Part shown: positions 5,779-15,352 of the stretch, in pieces
How positions within the stretch are numbered: the stretch's first letter is position 1
Layout: every line of letters starts with the position of its first letter
NCBI GenBank assembly: GCA_031362245.1
Contig: JANLSD010000238.1
Span: 1 to 20,436, forward strand
Direction of reading: 5' to 3'
From: JAAURS01 sp031362245
GTDB taxonomy: Bacteria; Cyanobacteriota; Cyanobacteriia; Thermosynechococcales; Thermosynechococcaceae
Length of the DNA stretch: 20,436 nt
The notes under the pieces: model-generated
The model's input: only the letters and a program-made list of their open reading frames with translations
Told to the model about the DNA's origin: nothing
The model's database searches: none
Translations under genes and position numbers: made by a program

Positions 5779-8435
5779 GCGAAGAATGTCGTAACGATTG
5801 CGTAGCGCCAAGAGGGTTTCCCAAACCGATCTACAACCGACCAGGGCTGTCGCAGATTGCCTACCGCATCGGCACCTATGCCGACTTTCGCGACGAACTT
5901 CTGCGCAGCCTAAATCTCGATCCAATCCTCAAAGACTGGACTTATCGGGAGCCGGGCGATCCAGGGATTGCCCTGTTGGAGGGGGCTGCAATTCTCGGGG
6001 ATATTCTGACCTTTTATCAGGAGCTATACGCCAACGAAGCCTACCTGGGAACCGCTCAGTGGCGCGAGAGTATCGCGGATCTGGTGCGACTGTTGGGCTA
6101 CCGTCTATCCCCTGGCTTGGGCGGACGGGGGACGTTTGCCTTTGGGATTAAAGGCGCTCAAAGCGTGTTAATTCCGGCTAAATTCCCTCTCAAAGCCCAA
6201 TTGGAAGGCATCGAAAAACCCGTTGATTTTGAGAGTATCGCTGAAGTCACGGCCTATCCTCATCTGTCACAGTTTCATTTGTATCGTCCCCGTCGGGTGC
6301 CCAGTGCAATTTCAGCAGGTAACAATCGCTTAGAAATTCAGGCCGTGGGTGGTGCAACGGATGTGGCCCGTATTCAGGCGCTGGGTGTGAAGGTGGGCGA
6401 TCGCCTGATGCTCATTCCCGACACGACAGTGTTCGATGTCACAGGCACTCCCTATACCGCCCAGCAGCCCGCTGAAATTCTGATCGTCTCGAAGGTCGAG
6501 CAGGTTTTAGATCGCACCCTGATTGAATTTGAAGGGTCACTCACCGTAAACCGTGGCACAACCGTTACCGCCTATCGCTTGGGCCGGAGCTTTAAGCATT
6601 TTGGTCATAATGCCCCTGCTCAAATCACGAGCCTCAGTGGAAATCCCCCCATAGCCACGCAAACACCAACGAACTTTGCACGTGCTATTCGCATAACAAA
6701 CTCAGGCGGCGATTTCTATTCGCCATTATTAGAAACTGAAATGCCGCTCGATCAACAGGTTGATGATTTAGCAATCGGCAGAAAGCTCATTTGTCAGGGA
6801 TTCATCCGATCTTTCGGGGTTGGCAGCCCATTGCCCTTTACGGTACTCAAAGAACTCAAGGGTTCCCGTGCCGATTCTTTGAAGTGGGGGAATTTAACGG
6901 GCGCATCGACGGTGGTGTCGATTGAGGCCAAGTTGATTAAAAACGAAAATCTTAGAATTTTCTATCTCAGCGACATTCGGCAAATGCAATTTCATGAGGC
7001 CAAAAGCCCGTTGCTGACCCTTCGTGCGCCCACCCAATTCGAGGATGGCGTATTTACAGAGGCAACACTCAACTACTTCGGTACCTACGATCAGGTGCTG
7101 GCCCTAGCTGATCGAAGCCTGATCTTGCAGGCAGACACAATCACCCAGCCCGTCAAAGTCATCAGCTCGAAGGCCAGCTTCTCGTTGAGTGGGAGAGACA
7201 GCATCAATCCCTGGCTGTGGTCTGTAATGCTCGATCGCAAACCAGATGCGTTTCTCAAACAAGCCTTTGATGAGAAAACACCACAGGTAACGGTCTACGG
7301 GAACCTCGTTGAGGCAGCCCAAGGCAAATCCGAAACCGCAGCGGTCTTAGGCAATGGTGACAGTCGGCAAATCTTCCAGACCTTTAAGCTCCCTAAAACC
7401 CCCTTGACCTATTTCAACGCCAAAGGCGAGACCCCGCCGGAGGTGCCCGAGCTGCAAGTTTATGTAAATGACCGCCTGTGGAAGCGGGTTTCTTCCTGGT
7501 TTAATCACACCGCCACCGAAGAAATCTATATCGTCCGCGAAGACGCCAATGGCGAAAGCTGGGTGCAGTTTGGCGATAACAAAACCGGAGCCAAACTACC
7601 CTCAGGCATTGGCAACGTGACCGCCCAATATCGCACCGGAACGGGAGCCTTCGGCCCGCTGAAACCCAACACCACCGTTCAGGCCGCAGGCAAACTCGAC
7701 CACCTCGATAAAGTGTGGCTACCCGACGAAGCCACCGGAGGTTCCCAAGCCGAATCTGGAGAGAATGCCAGGGAAGCCGCACCGGGCAAAATCCAAAGCT
7801 TGGGACGGTTGGTGAGCTTAAAAGACTTTGAAACCGAAACCCTGGCGATCGCTGGGGTAAGCAAGGTCTCCGCCGCTTGGCAGCTCGTCGATCACAGCCC
7901 TGCCGTGGTGCTGATGGTGTTGATGGAATCGGGGAGAGAACAAGAAATTGACGAAGTGCAGGGGGTGCTCAATACCTACAACCGCTGTCGCGGGCCACAG
8001 CGCTTCCCCATTCTGGTTCATCCTGGTAAGGTGCGATACCTCTATGTAAACCTGACCGTGGGTCTTGACCCCACCTTTCGGCAGGAACTGGTTACGCATG
8101 CGCTCAAGATTGCCTTGGGCCTTGTGGGAGCGGAGGGGGACGGCATTGATGGGTCGAAGGGGCTGATGGGTGTACGATCGCGCCAATTCGCCCAGAAAGA
8201 ATATGCCACCCGCATTGAGGGGGTCGCTCAAACGGTAGAAGGCGTGGTGTGGACTCAGGTAACGGCCCTAGGATTGGCTCTAGGAACAGACCCCGATCCG
8301 GTGAAGTTGGCACTCCCTCCAGAGCCAAAGCTCTTAAACGCGGTGGTTCCCTGTGCTGCCGACGAGATCTTGAGTTTGTACAAAGACCATCTGCAACTGC
8401 AAATTGCAGCAACCCCACCCAAGGAGGTCTGTTGA
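5775..8435 (+). CDS. Baseplate J-like wedge protein, second paralogue
   Basis: The 886-residue protein opens CRNDCVAPRGFPKPIYNRPGLSQIAYRIGTY, then WTYREPGDPGIALLEGAAILGDILTFYQELYANEAYLGTA and ESIADLVRLLGYRLSPGLGGRG. This N-terminus is that of the large putative baseplate assembly proteins found in eCIS operons. The middle is beta-rich and varied. The C-terminal part has WVQFGDNKTGAKLPSGIGNVTAQYRTGTGAFG and LGRLVSLKDFETETLAIAGVSKVSAAW, aligning by motif with the FGNGxNG and TLxDY blocks of the preceding gene. Both genes therefore belong to the gp6/J superfamily and may form a heteromeric wedge. The start overlaps the previous stop (ATGA) and has a strong ribosome site (AGAGGAGGG, 5761-5769). 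Exact eCIS numbering (Cis11 or Cis12) cannot be settled here. Confidence 0.84.
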   Translation: MSEECRNDCVAPRGFPKPIYNRPGLSQIAYRIGTYADFRDELLRSLNLDPILKDWTYREPGDPGIALLEGAAILGDILTFYQELYANEAYLGTAQWRESIADLVRLLGYRLSPGLGGRGTFAFGIKGAQSVLIPAKFPLKAQLEGIEKPVDFESIAEVTAYPHLSQFHLYRPRRVPSAISAGNNRLEIQAVGGATDVARIQALGVKVGDRLMLIPDTTVFDVTGTPYTAQQPAEILIVSKVEQVLDRTLIEFEGSLTVNRGTTVTAYRLGRSFKHFGHNAPAQITSLSGNPPIATQTPTNFARAIRITNSGGDFYSPLLETEMPLDQQVDDLAIGRKLICQGFIRSFGVGSPLPFTVLKELKGSRADSLKWGNLTGASTVVSIEAKLIKNENLRIFYLSDIRQMQFHEAKSPLLTLRAPTQFEDGVFTEATLNYFGTYDQVLALADRSLILQADTITQPVKVISSKASFSLSGRDSINPWLWSVMLDRKPDAFLKQAFDEKTPQVTVYGNLVEAAQGKSETAAVLGNGDSRQIFQTFKLPKTPLTYFNAKGETPPEVPELQVYVNDRLWKRVSSWFNHTATEEIYIVREDANGESWVQFGDNKTGAKLPSGIGNVTAQYRTGTGAFGPLKPNTTVQAAGKLDHLDKVWLPDEATGGSQAESGENAREAAPGKIQSLGRLVSLKDFETETLAIAGVSKVSAAWQLVDHSPAVVLMVLMESGREQEIDEVQGVLNTYNRCRGPQRFPILVHPGKVRYLYVNLTVGLDPTFRQELVTHALKIALGLVGAEGDGIDGSKGLMGVRSRQFAQKEYATRIEGVAQTVEGVVWTQVTALGLALGTDPDPVKLALPPEPKLLNAVVPCAADEILSLYKDHLQLQIAATPPKEVC
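8421..8428 (+). promoter_or_regulatory. Ribosome binding site that fixes the wedge-protein start
   Basis: AAGGAGGT is a near-perfect anti-Shine-Dalgarno match 8 bases before ATG 8437. It lies downstream of the in-frame TTG at 8404 and so excludes that longer start. Confidence 0.8.
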
Positions 8436-8436
8436 C

Positions 8437-10851
8437 ATGAGCGAAACCCGAGTCCCCCTCTACGATCGCCTGCCGGAAATTTACCGGATTAAAGACGCAG
8501 AACAAGTCACACCAGGGCAGCTCAAAAGCTATCTAGCCTTGGTTGAAAGCGCCTTTGGCAAAATACATCAAAACATCGAAGCGCTCTACCACGACCTCTT
8601 TATTGAAACCTGTAGTGACTGGGCTGTACCCTACATTGGGGATTTACTGGGGACCAGCCACCTCAGCGGCGATCCCTGGACGCTTAGGGCCGATGTCGCG
8701 GATACCGTCGGCCTCCGGCGTCGCAAAGGCACCTTGGGGGCAATCGAGCGACTCACCTATGACCTCACCCGTTGGGGCGTCCACTGCGTCGAACTGCGCG
8801 AAGCTCTACGCTGGAACCAGCATCTCAACCATCAACGTCCCGATGAAGGCGGAGTGCCGCCCTACAGCTTACCCAAAATAACGCGCCACACCCCCATTCG
8901 CGGCGGCACCATTACCCTGCGCGATCCGGCAATGCTGAGCTTGCTGAATACACCCTTCGACCCCTTCGCCCACACCGCAGATCTCAAGCCGCCCACCTTG
9001 GGCAACATCCGCTATAACCTCCCCAACCTAGGCATTTTTCTGTGGCGATTGGCCGCGTACCGAATTTCGGTGTCTAAACCGTTCTCGAAAGGCGTTCAAG
9101 CGAGGGACGCAGCCATAGACCTCGCAAAATTCCCCGATGCGGCGGAATGGATTACTCGTGTTGAGGTTCACCCCTTGGGACAGCCTGTACGCCTATTTAA
9201 CGTCAGCCACTTTAACCCCGATCAAAACCCACCCGTAGTGGCGCTTATTGACGAAACTCCTGGCCCTATTCCAACACCGCGTTTAACGGAAGGTTCAGGA
9301 GCAGGAGCACCGGAAAAGTACGTCTCGATTGAGACCTACGATCCAGCCAGTCTCACCAACCCAGCGAATACAGCCCTAGATCAATTGAATCTCAACGAAG
9401 ATATTGGTCTCCAACTGCATCTGCCAGAGGCCGAATTCCCTGGCAAGATTTGGCCCAAACCCCAAGCCCCCCAGGCATGGACGCTGCGCGGCGCAAACCT
9501 ATGTGCATGGGAGTCCGGTCTTCAGCCACCGCTGAATGCCTATGAAGTTGCGATCGATCCAGTCCTGGGTCGGATTGCGATTGGGGTAACGACCAATGCC
9601 GAAGCCACTGCCCTAGAGAATCAGCTATTACTGTCCTACACCTATGGGGCTGTTGGGCCAGTGGGGGCGCACCCGATCTCGCGTCCACCTGCACCTCAAA
9701 AATGGCCAGAACAGGATGGCGAAACAGTCGAACGCCGAGAAGTGAACTTTTTCCAAAACGCCAATGCCCTGAGGGATGCCCTCACTGACATTCAGGATTT
9801 AACAACGCCCCTGGTGATTGAAATCACGGACAGTATGGTTCATCGGCTGGACTTGAATGCGATCGCCAATCTCCTTACCGAAGACGGTGGCCCTAACATC
9901 CAACTCAACCGTTCTTTGATTATCCGAGCGGCGAGTGACCAACGCCCCATCATCGTCTTGGCCCAACCCCTGAGGTTCCGGCCCACCCATGTGTTTGGAG
10001 CCACTGACGCGGAGCAAAAGCAATTCGATGCAGTAATGGATCGTCTGGACGTCCGATTGGAAGGACTATACCTGACCCGTAGCGCCACTTTCCCCGCAGG
10101 AGAACCGTTGATTACGAGAGCTGCCTTGAATCGTCTAGAAATCATGGGCTGTACCCTCGATCCAGGCGGCTTTGCGCAACCAGATGGTAAACCTGCCGCA
10201 ATTCAAACCCCTGCGATTAAGCTTCGGAACAAGTACGGATTTGTGCCTAACTCAGCGGCAGACAAGGCTTTTAAGCAAACGCCAGAGGTGATTGTGCAGC
10301 GGGCGATCGCAGGGCCACTCCAGATCGATACGACCTACTTACTCACCCTGGTGGATAGCATTCTTGACGCTGGCAAAGGCGTCAATGATTCGGCAGACGA
10401 CAGTTTTGCCCTCACGGGCGCAACCGATCCAATCAAGGGATGGGGACCACCCACGTCTGTGAGTGGGATTACCGTCTTCGGTCGGATGCGGGTGGATCGC
10501 ATTGGCGGCAAGGGTGGGATTTGGGTGCATGCCTTGGAAGTACTCAATAACCAGCAAGGATGCCTGAAATACAGTTACTTCTCTGGCGTGGGAGACCGTC
10601 TCCCCCAACACCATGCCTGCGTGACCGGAACAGACGCACCCCTGCGCTTTGTGAGCGAAATCTTTGCTCAGCCTGCCTACGGACAACTGGCCCAAACCGC
10701 TGACTTTCGGATTCGAGAGCGTGGCCCTAATGACGATGCAATTGGTGCCTTTGGCTTTTTGCTAGAAGCCCACAAATGGCGCAACCTGCAAATCCGCTAT
10801 CGAGAATTTATACCCGTGGGCGTCAGACCCCTGCTGATTCCAGTTACCTGA
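8437..10851 (+). CDS. Baseplate wedge protein with tail protein I-like N-terminus (gp7/Pvc12-like)
   Basis: The chosen start gives 804 residues (MSETRVPLYDRLPEIYRIKDAEQ). The N-terminal ~140 residues match phage tail protein I / eCIS wedge proteins: LYDRLPEIYR, then YLALVESAFGKIHQNIEALYHDLFIETCSDWAVPYIGDLLG and RRRKGTLGAIERLTYDLTRWGVHCVEL. The remainder is long, beta-rich and less conserved (NRLEIMGCTLDPGGF, GGKGGIWVHALEVLNNQQGCLKYSYFSG), with hydrophobic short repeats suggesting beta-helix folds. By position it is the second large wedge subunit. An in-frame TTG at 8404 would add 11 residues but lies inside the previous gene and upstream of the AAGGAGGT ribosome site (8421-8428), so ATG 8437 is preferred. 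The C-terminus (IRERGPNDDAIGAFGFLLEAHKWRNLQIRYREF) is a distinct conserved-looking block. Confidence 0.82.
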   Translation: MSETRVPLYDRLPEIYRIKDAEQVTPGQLKSYLALVESAFGKIHQNIEALYHDLFIETCSDWAVPYIGDLLGTSHLSGDPWTLRADVADTVGLRRRKGTLGAIERLTYDLTRWGVHCVELREALRWNQHLNHQRPDEGGVPPYSLPKITRHTPIRGGTITLRDPAMLSLLNTPFDPFAHTADLKPPTLGNIRYNLPNLGIFLWRLAAYRISVSKPFSKGVQARDAAIDLAKFPDAAEWITRVEVHPLGQPVRLFNVSHFNPDQNPPVVALIDETPGPIPTPRLTEGSGAGAPEKYVSIETYDPASLTNPANTALDQLNLNEDIGLQLHLPEAEFPGKIWPKPQAPQAWTLRGANLCAWESGLQPPLNAYEVAIDPVLGRIAIGVTTNAEATALENQLLLSYTYGAVGPVGAHPISRPPAPQKWPEQDGETVERREVNFFQNANALRDALTDIQDLTTPLVIEITDSMVHRLDLNAIANLLTEDGGPNIQLNRSLIIRAASDQRPIIVLAQPLRFRPTHVFGATDAEQKQFDAVMDRLDVRLEGLYLTRSATFPAGEPLITRAALNRLEIMGCTLDPGGFAQPDGKPAAIQTPAIKLRNKYGFVPNSAADKAFKQTPEVIVQRAIAGPLQIDTTYLLTLVDSILDAGKGVNDSADDSFALTGATDPIKGWGPPTSVSGITVFGRMRVDRIGGKGGIWVHALEVLNNQQGCLKYSYFSGVGDRLPQHHACVTGTDAPLRFVSEIFAQPAYGQLAQTADFRIRERGPNDDAIGAFGFLLEAHKWRNLQIRYREFIPVGVRPLLIPVT

Positions 10852-10863
10852 GGAGTAAAACCG

Positions 10864-13800
10864 ATGAAAGGCGATTTTTCAAAATGGTCTTTTGACCCAA
10901 CCGATAACTTCAATGGCATCCTCGAACAGCAAGGTCGGGTGGGCTTAGATGCCGACACCAATGCCCAAACCCGCATTACAAACCATTGGCAAGATACGGC
11001 GACCCAAGATGTGATTGGCCTAGGCATCGCTGCCATTCCGGTGGGAGAAATTAATTCCTTTAAGGTGATCAAAGCAGACGTTGGCGCGGGGCAAGTTCGC
11101 CTGACGCTATTGCCAGGAAGGATTTGGGCCGATGGGCTATTGGTTTATCTCAAGGGCACCACCGAAATCCAGCGCGTTGCGACCTACTTGCAGCCCTCCA
11201 TTCAAACGCCGCCTGGGGACTCGACCAGCATCACAGCGGGGATTCGGGATGCGGTAATTTTAGAGGTTTGGCGTGACGCGGAGAATGGCTTTCAGATCCC
11301 TGAAACCTTGATTGAACCCGCGCTTGGTGGCCCTGATACTACCGAACGGGTACATACGGCAATGGCGCTGCGATTGTATCGCTTAGCCGCTGACCAAACC
11401 TGTGAAACCCTTGGCGACCTGCTTCAGGACAAATTTGCGAGCAAGGGGAAACTCACGGTTTCCTTGCAGCCCACCACGGTCATTCCTGGCGATTGCCCCG
11501 TGATAGAAGGCGGGGGCTATACGGGCTTTGAGCATAATCTCTATCGCATCGAAGTTGCCCAAGTGGATAGCGGTGGCCCGATGTTTAAGTGGTCTCAGTT
11601 CAATGGGGGTCTCGTCGGGCGGGGACTGTTCGATGCGGTAACTCGCAAAGTGATGATTACGGCGAACTTGCAGGCGATCGCCACGTCTAACCTCAGCAAT
11701 TTCTACCTAGAAGCCTTAGCCTACGACGCCGCTTTGGGGCATTGGCGCGTCACCTATGGTGCAGCCGTTACCCTCAATAGCGATGGGGAACTGGAACTTC
11801 CGACCACGGCAACCTTTGGCACCATTCCGGCAGCGGGTGCTTCGGTCTTTTTTAGACTGTGGAATGGGATTGCGGCGATCGCCCAATTTTCCCTCGGAAC
11901 GCCCACCCCCTTCCAAGACGGCATTCGTCTTGAGTTTGAGGCATCCTCTGCCAGCAACTATACCCCTGGCGATTACTGGACGTTTCCGGTGAGGGCGGGA
12001 GACATTGCCAACGCCGATGTCCTCATTAACGCCCAACCGCCAGAAGGCATTCGCTACCATCGTGTCCCCTTGGCTGAGTTGAATTGGGACACTGCGGAGA
12101 AACCCAGTATTACCTTTAAGGATCAACAAATTGAGGATTGTCGCCACCCGTTTCGCCCCCTCACGAACCAAAAAATATGTTGCACATTCCTGGTGGGGGA
12201 TGGGATGACGACCCAAGGTGACTTTAACTCCATTGAAGAAGCCTTAGTTCATTTACCGCTCCAAGGCGGCAAGATTTGTCTGCTGCCCGGACAGCATCGC
12301 ACCAATGTCGTGATTAAAGATCGGCAAAATATTGTGATTTCAGGCTGTGGTAGCCGAAGTATTGTGACCCCTCGTCCTGAAAAAGCCACAGAACCCATTT
12401 TTTTAATTGATGCGTCCCAAACCATCCAGCTCGATCAGATGACGCTGATGACCAATACGGGTACTGCCATCCAGGTGATCGATTCGGCCAATGCAAACCA
12501 AGGATCCAGAGAAATTTCCATTCTCTCCAACCAGATGGTTGCCAGTGTCCATGCGATTGAAATCCGCGTGAAGGAAGCCGCAGAAGATAATCGGATTCGG
12601 ATGGCGGATAACCAAATTGCCTTGTTAGATAAAGCTGAAGCCAAGGCCGCTATTTTCTCCATTGCCGACGAAGTATTGATTGAACGAAACCGAGTTGTCG
12701 TGGTGCCAGCCCCACCAGACAACCCTCGGATCGCTCCCGACCCAGGCAATCCGACCGTGAGCGTCTTTGACCCTTGCACAGACAAGCGCCTGTTTTATAC
12801 GCCTCGTTTTGCAGCCTTCCGCTTTTTAAGAACGACGTTTTCATATGTTGCCAATCTTGCGTCTGTGGCAAAACTTGCCTACAGCGCCCAAGGGGGCATT
12901 CAAATCGGTGGCGGTTCTGAGCGCGTCAAAATTATCAATAACGAGGTCATTGGCGGTCGTGGCAATGGCATTACCCTGGGCCATATCCCCGAAGATGCCA
13001 TTGATGATGCCACGCTCAAGAAAAGTTCCTATCTGTTTGCGGAACTCGCTCCTGAAATCTTGAGTAAGTTGAAGGACTTATTTGTGGGCTTTCTCTACGA
13101 AATTACCATTGAGCAAAACGCAATTCGTCAGATGGGTCTCTCTGGCGTGGGTGTGGCGGCATTCTTCGATTTTAAGATTGAACTGATGGTCAGCGTTGAG
13201 GATCTGACGATTTACCGCAATGCGATCTCCCACTGCGCCCAACAAATCCCCCCCGATCTGCCCGTGTCTATACTCAATGCGGTTGGCTTTGGCGGCATTG
13301 CCCTCGCCCGTTGCGAGAATGCGGTGATGCAAGAAAACCGGATTGAAAATAACGGTACCAGTCATATTGAGCCAGTGTCTGGGATTATCATCCTGATGGG
13401 TGAGAAAATTGATATTTCTAACAATCGCATCCTCAATAACGGCCCGCGCACCACGGTAACAGACAAGACGGTTCGGCCCGGATTTCGTGGCGGTATTGTC
13501 ATTGGCTTTGGGTTCAAACCCGTTGCGCAAAAACAAGTAGAAGGTCAATCCCTCCTGTTCCCCGACGGGATTGCTGCGGCGAAAATTCATGACAATACAG
13601 TGACGCAACCCTTGGGACAAGCGTTATTCCTGATTGCGTTTGGCCCTGTATCGGTGGTGGGCAATGTGCTGACCTCTCAAGGGGCCGATCTGAAGGCGAA
13701 TATCTTTTCCTTTTTGGCTGGCTCGGTCTATATCCTCAACCTAGGGGTTTCCCACGATTTGCTGGCTTTGCTTTTGCTCACGAGTTTTAGCAAGGTTGGG

Positions 13801-14274
13801 TCTGCCAACTCAGAAACCTTTAATCAACCCGTTAATTTCATTCCCAGACTGTTATATCTGCCCAGCGGGACGGTGTTGTTTGCGGATAATCAGGTGACGT
13901 TGGATTTGCGATCGCCAGAGGTCAACTTTGCCTTTAGCTCTCAGCTTATCGCCACCCTAGACGATATTGCCTATAACAGTAACCAGTCCGAATGCAGTTC
14001 ATTGCTGGATGTGGTGCTCACCGATGTTGGATTATTTGGCGTTACGATCAGAAGTAACGATAACCGTTTCCAAGAAGGTGTCACCGTTGCCTTTTATTCT
14101 CTGTTCTCTTACGGATTTATGAATACGGCAACGGGAAATCAAGCAACCCATTGTTTACATGTTCTGGGTACACCTGCATTTACTGTCAATGGTCAGGATA
14201 ACCGCGTGCTCTTTGGTGCGCCTCAGTGTGACAAAGACTATCAACGTCTACAACAGCAATTGAATATTGCGTGA
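10864..14274 (+). CDS. Right-handed beta-helix protein with DUF6519-type N-terminus, candidate eCIS fibre
   Basis: The 1136-residue protein starts MKGDFSKWSFDPTDNFNGILEQQGRVGLDADTNAQ, which resembles the DUF6519 N-terminus found beside eCIS and tail genes. Residues 1 to ~430 form this N-terminal region, including a LLPGRIWADGLLVYL block. From ~435 it becomes a parallel beta-helix: DFNSIEEALVHLPLQGGKICLLPGQHRTNVVIKDRQNIVISGCG is the pectate-lyase-3-like opening, followed by repeated rungs with the N-x-I/V pattern (ISILSNQMV, IIMADNQ-like, IEQNAIRQMG, IYRNAISHC, MQENRIENNG, ISNNRILNNG). Such proteins are candidate tail fibres or surface-binding parts. Two long hydrophobic stretches (about residues 649-675 and 947-979) are unusual for a soluble beta-helix. 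It follows the wedge gene by 12 bases with AGGAG at 10851-10855. No catalytic residues can be assigned. Confidence 0.77.
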   Translation: MKGDFSKWSFDPTDNFNGILEQQGRVGLDADTNAQTRITNHWQDTATQDVIGLGIAAIPVGEINSFKVIKADVGAGQVRLTLLPGRIWADGLLVYLKGTTEIQRVATYLQPSIQTPPGDSTSITAGIRDAVILEVWRDAENGFQIPETLIEPALGGPDTTERVHTAMALRLYRLAADQTCETLGDLLQDKFASKGKLTVSLQPTTVIPGDCPVIEGGGYTGFEHNLYRIEVAQVDSGGPMFKWSQFNGGLVGRGLFDAVTRKVMITANLQAIATSNLSNFYLEALAYDAALGHWRVTYGAAVTLNSDGELELPTTATFGTIPAAGASVFFRLWNGIAAIAQFSLGTPTPFQDGIRLEFEASSASNYTPGDYWTFPVRAGDIANADVLINAQPPEGIRYHRVPLAELNWDTAEKPSITFKDQQIEDCRHPFRPLTNQKICCTFLVGDGMTTQGDFNSIEEALVHLPLQGGKICLLPGQHRTNVVIKDRQNIVISGCGSRSIVTPRPEKATEPIFLIDASQTIQLDQMTLMTNTGTAIQVIDSANANQGSREISILSNQMVASVHAIEIRVKEAAEDNRIRMADNQIALLDKAEAKAAIFSIADEVLIERNRVVVVPAPPDNPRIAPDPGNPTVSVFDPCTDKRLFYTPRFAAFRFLRTTFSYVANLASVAKLAYSAQGGIQIGGGSERVKIINNEVIGGRGNGITLGHIPEDAIDDATLKKSSYLFAELAPEILSKLKDLFVGFLYEITIEQNAIRQMGLSGVGVAAFFDFKIELMVSVEDLTIYRNAISHCAQQIPPDLPVSILNAVGFGGIALARCENAVMQENRIENNGTSHIEPVSGIIILMGEKIDISNNRILNNGPRTTVTDKTVRPGFRGGIVIGFGFKPVAQKQVEGQSLLFPDGIAAAKIHDNTVTQPLGQALFLIAFGPVSVVGNVLTSQGADLKANIFSFLAGSVYILNLGVSHDLLALLLLTSFSKVGSANSETFNQPVNFIPRLLYLPSGTVLFADNQVTLDLRSPEVNFAFSSQLIATLDDIAYNSNQSECSSLLDVVLTDVGLFGVTIRSNDNRFQEGVTVAFYSLFSYGFMNTATGNQATHCLHVLGTPAFTVNGQDNRVLFGAPQCDKDYQRLQQQLNIA

Positions 14275-14291
14275 TTAATACCGTGATTAAT
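14271..14291 (+). repeat. Short direct repeat at the 3' end of the fibre gene
   Basis: GTGATTAAT occurs at 14271-14279 and again at 14283-14291, a 12-base period spanning the TGA stop (14272-14274). It looks like a slippage product; no function is evident. Confidence 0.6.
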
Positions 14292-14320
14292 GCTCTAAAT
14301 TCTCTGGAGGTGGATAAGTA

Positions 14321-15259
14321 ATGAATCGCAAACTCCCTGAAGAACAAGATCGGTTTAATAAGCTCGACAGTACGTTTACAACGTTAGACCAACAGCGTGC
14401 TCAGGGCTTAGAGCAGCTTAAAACGATGCAGGTGATGCACAATACGGCTCTGGAACAAGAACAAAAACGCCTGAGTGCTAAATATGGAAAGGATCACCCC
14501 AGAGTTCAAACCATCGCCTCGCGCTTAACCTACAACCAAGGTCTATTCCGCGATCTGGATGAAGAGATTGGGCGATCGCAAATTCCCACCCCTTCCGTGG
14601 ATGCCAATACCTGGCTGGCCCACGGGTTTGTCCTGGATGGCAAGGGCGTAGGCATTGAAGGGCTGACGATTTCGTTCTTTGACGGGCAAAGCCAATGGAT
14701 TCGCGCTATTGGGTATGCCTGTACCGATAGTCGCGGATATTTTGCCATTTCCTATAAAACCGAACAGCCCGATGACCAACCCTTATTTTTGAACATTGCG
14801 GATAAAAATCAGCGATCGCTTTACCGAGAACCCAACGCCCGTGTGGTGAAACTTGGACTCATCGACTTCTGGCAAATTGTTCTTTCGGATTCAAGTGCTG
14901 ATTGTCCGCCGCCTGTTTCAGACCCGCCGCCCTCCCAAACGATTGAGGGCGTTGTGAGTGGGAGGGTGATTGACCCTAACCAACGAGGTATTCCTAAATT
15001 GACGGTGACGGCCTTCAATGCTGCCATGGTCGGAATTCCCCGTATTGGCTCTACTCTTACGGGCGATAAGGGCGAGTTTAAAATTGTCTATCCGCGAACG
15101 ATATCACCCGATGGGCGTGAAGTGGGGCCAGACTTGTTTATTGCTGTCACAAGTGACAGTGGAACGGTGCTGTTCTCCTCAAGAGATGCTGTCCGCCGCA
15201 ACGCAAAACGAGAGGAAGACTATGGCGAAATTGTGATTACTAGTTTTCTAGACCGTTAG
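14321..15259 (+). CDS. Coiled-coil protein with two carboxypeptidase-regulatory-like beta domains
   Basis: This 312-residue protein has two parts. Residues ~1-90 are charged and helical with a heptad look (DRFNKLDSTFTTLDQQRAQGLEQLKTMQVMHNTALEQEQKRLSAKYG), probably a coiled coil. Then come two similar beta-sandwich units: AHGFVLDGKGVGIEGLTISFFDG ... TDSRGYFAISYKT (~100-190), and, after a Pro-rich linker, VSGRVIDPNQRGIPKLTVTAFN ... TGDKGEFKIVYPR (~212-310). The G-x-V-x-D-x-x-G-x-G-I-x-x-L and D-x-x-G-x-F patterns are those of transthyretin-like/CarboxypepD_reg folds. No signal peptide is visible. It sits between fibre and cargo genes with a strong ribosome site (GGAGG, 14306-14310), so a particle-surface or adaptor role is plausible but unproven. 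Confidence 0.66.
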   Translation: MNRKLPEEQDRFNKLDSTFTTLDQQRAQGLEQLKTMQVMHNTALEQEQKRLSAKYGKDHPRVQTIASRLTYNQGLFRDLDEEIGRSQIPTPSVDANTWLAHGFVLDGKGVGIEGLTISFFDGQSQWIRAIGYACTDSRGYFAISYKTEQPDDQPLFLNIADKNQRSLYREPNARVVKLGLIDFWQIVLSDSSADCPPPVSDPPPSQTIEGVVSGRVIDPNQRGIPKLTVTAFNAAMVGIPRIGSTLTGDKGEFKIVYPRTISPDGREVGPDLFIAVTSDSGTVLFSSRDAVRRNAKREEDYGEIVITSFLDR

Positions 15260-15352
15260 GCAAATCGTGGTTATGGCTGCATTCTGTTTTTTGAATTGGG
15301 CGATCGCCATTTTTATCTCAGCATTCGGAATTGATACGGAGGGATAAATCCC

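Noticed and set aside
8404..8436. Longer start (TTG 8404) for the wedge protein
   Set aside because: It lies inside the previous gene and upstream of a strong ribosome site that serves ATG 8437.
15299..15314. GGCGATCGCC followed by TTTTT as an intrinsic terminator
   Set aside because: The 10-bp palindrome is a HIP1 site with no loop, so it cannot form a stable RNA hairpin.
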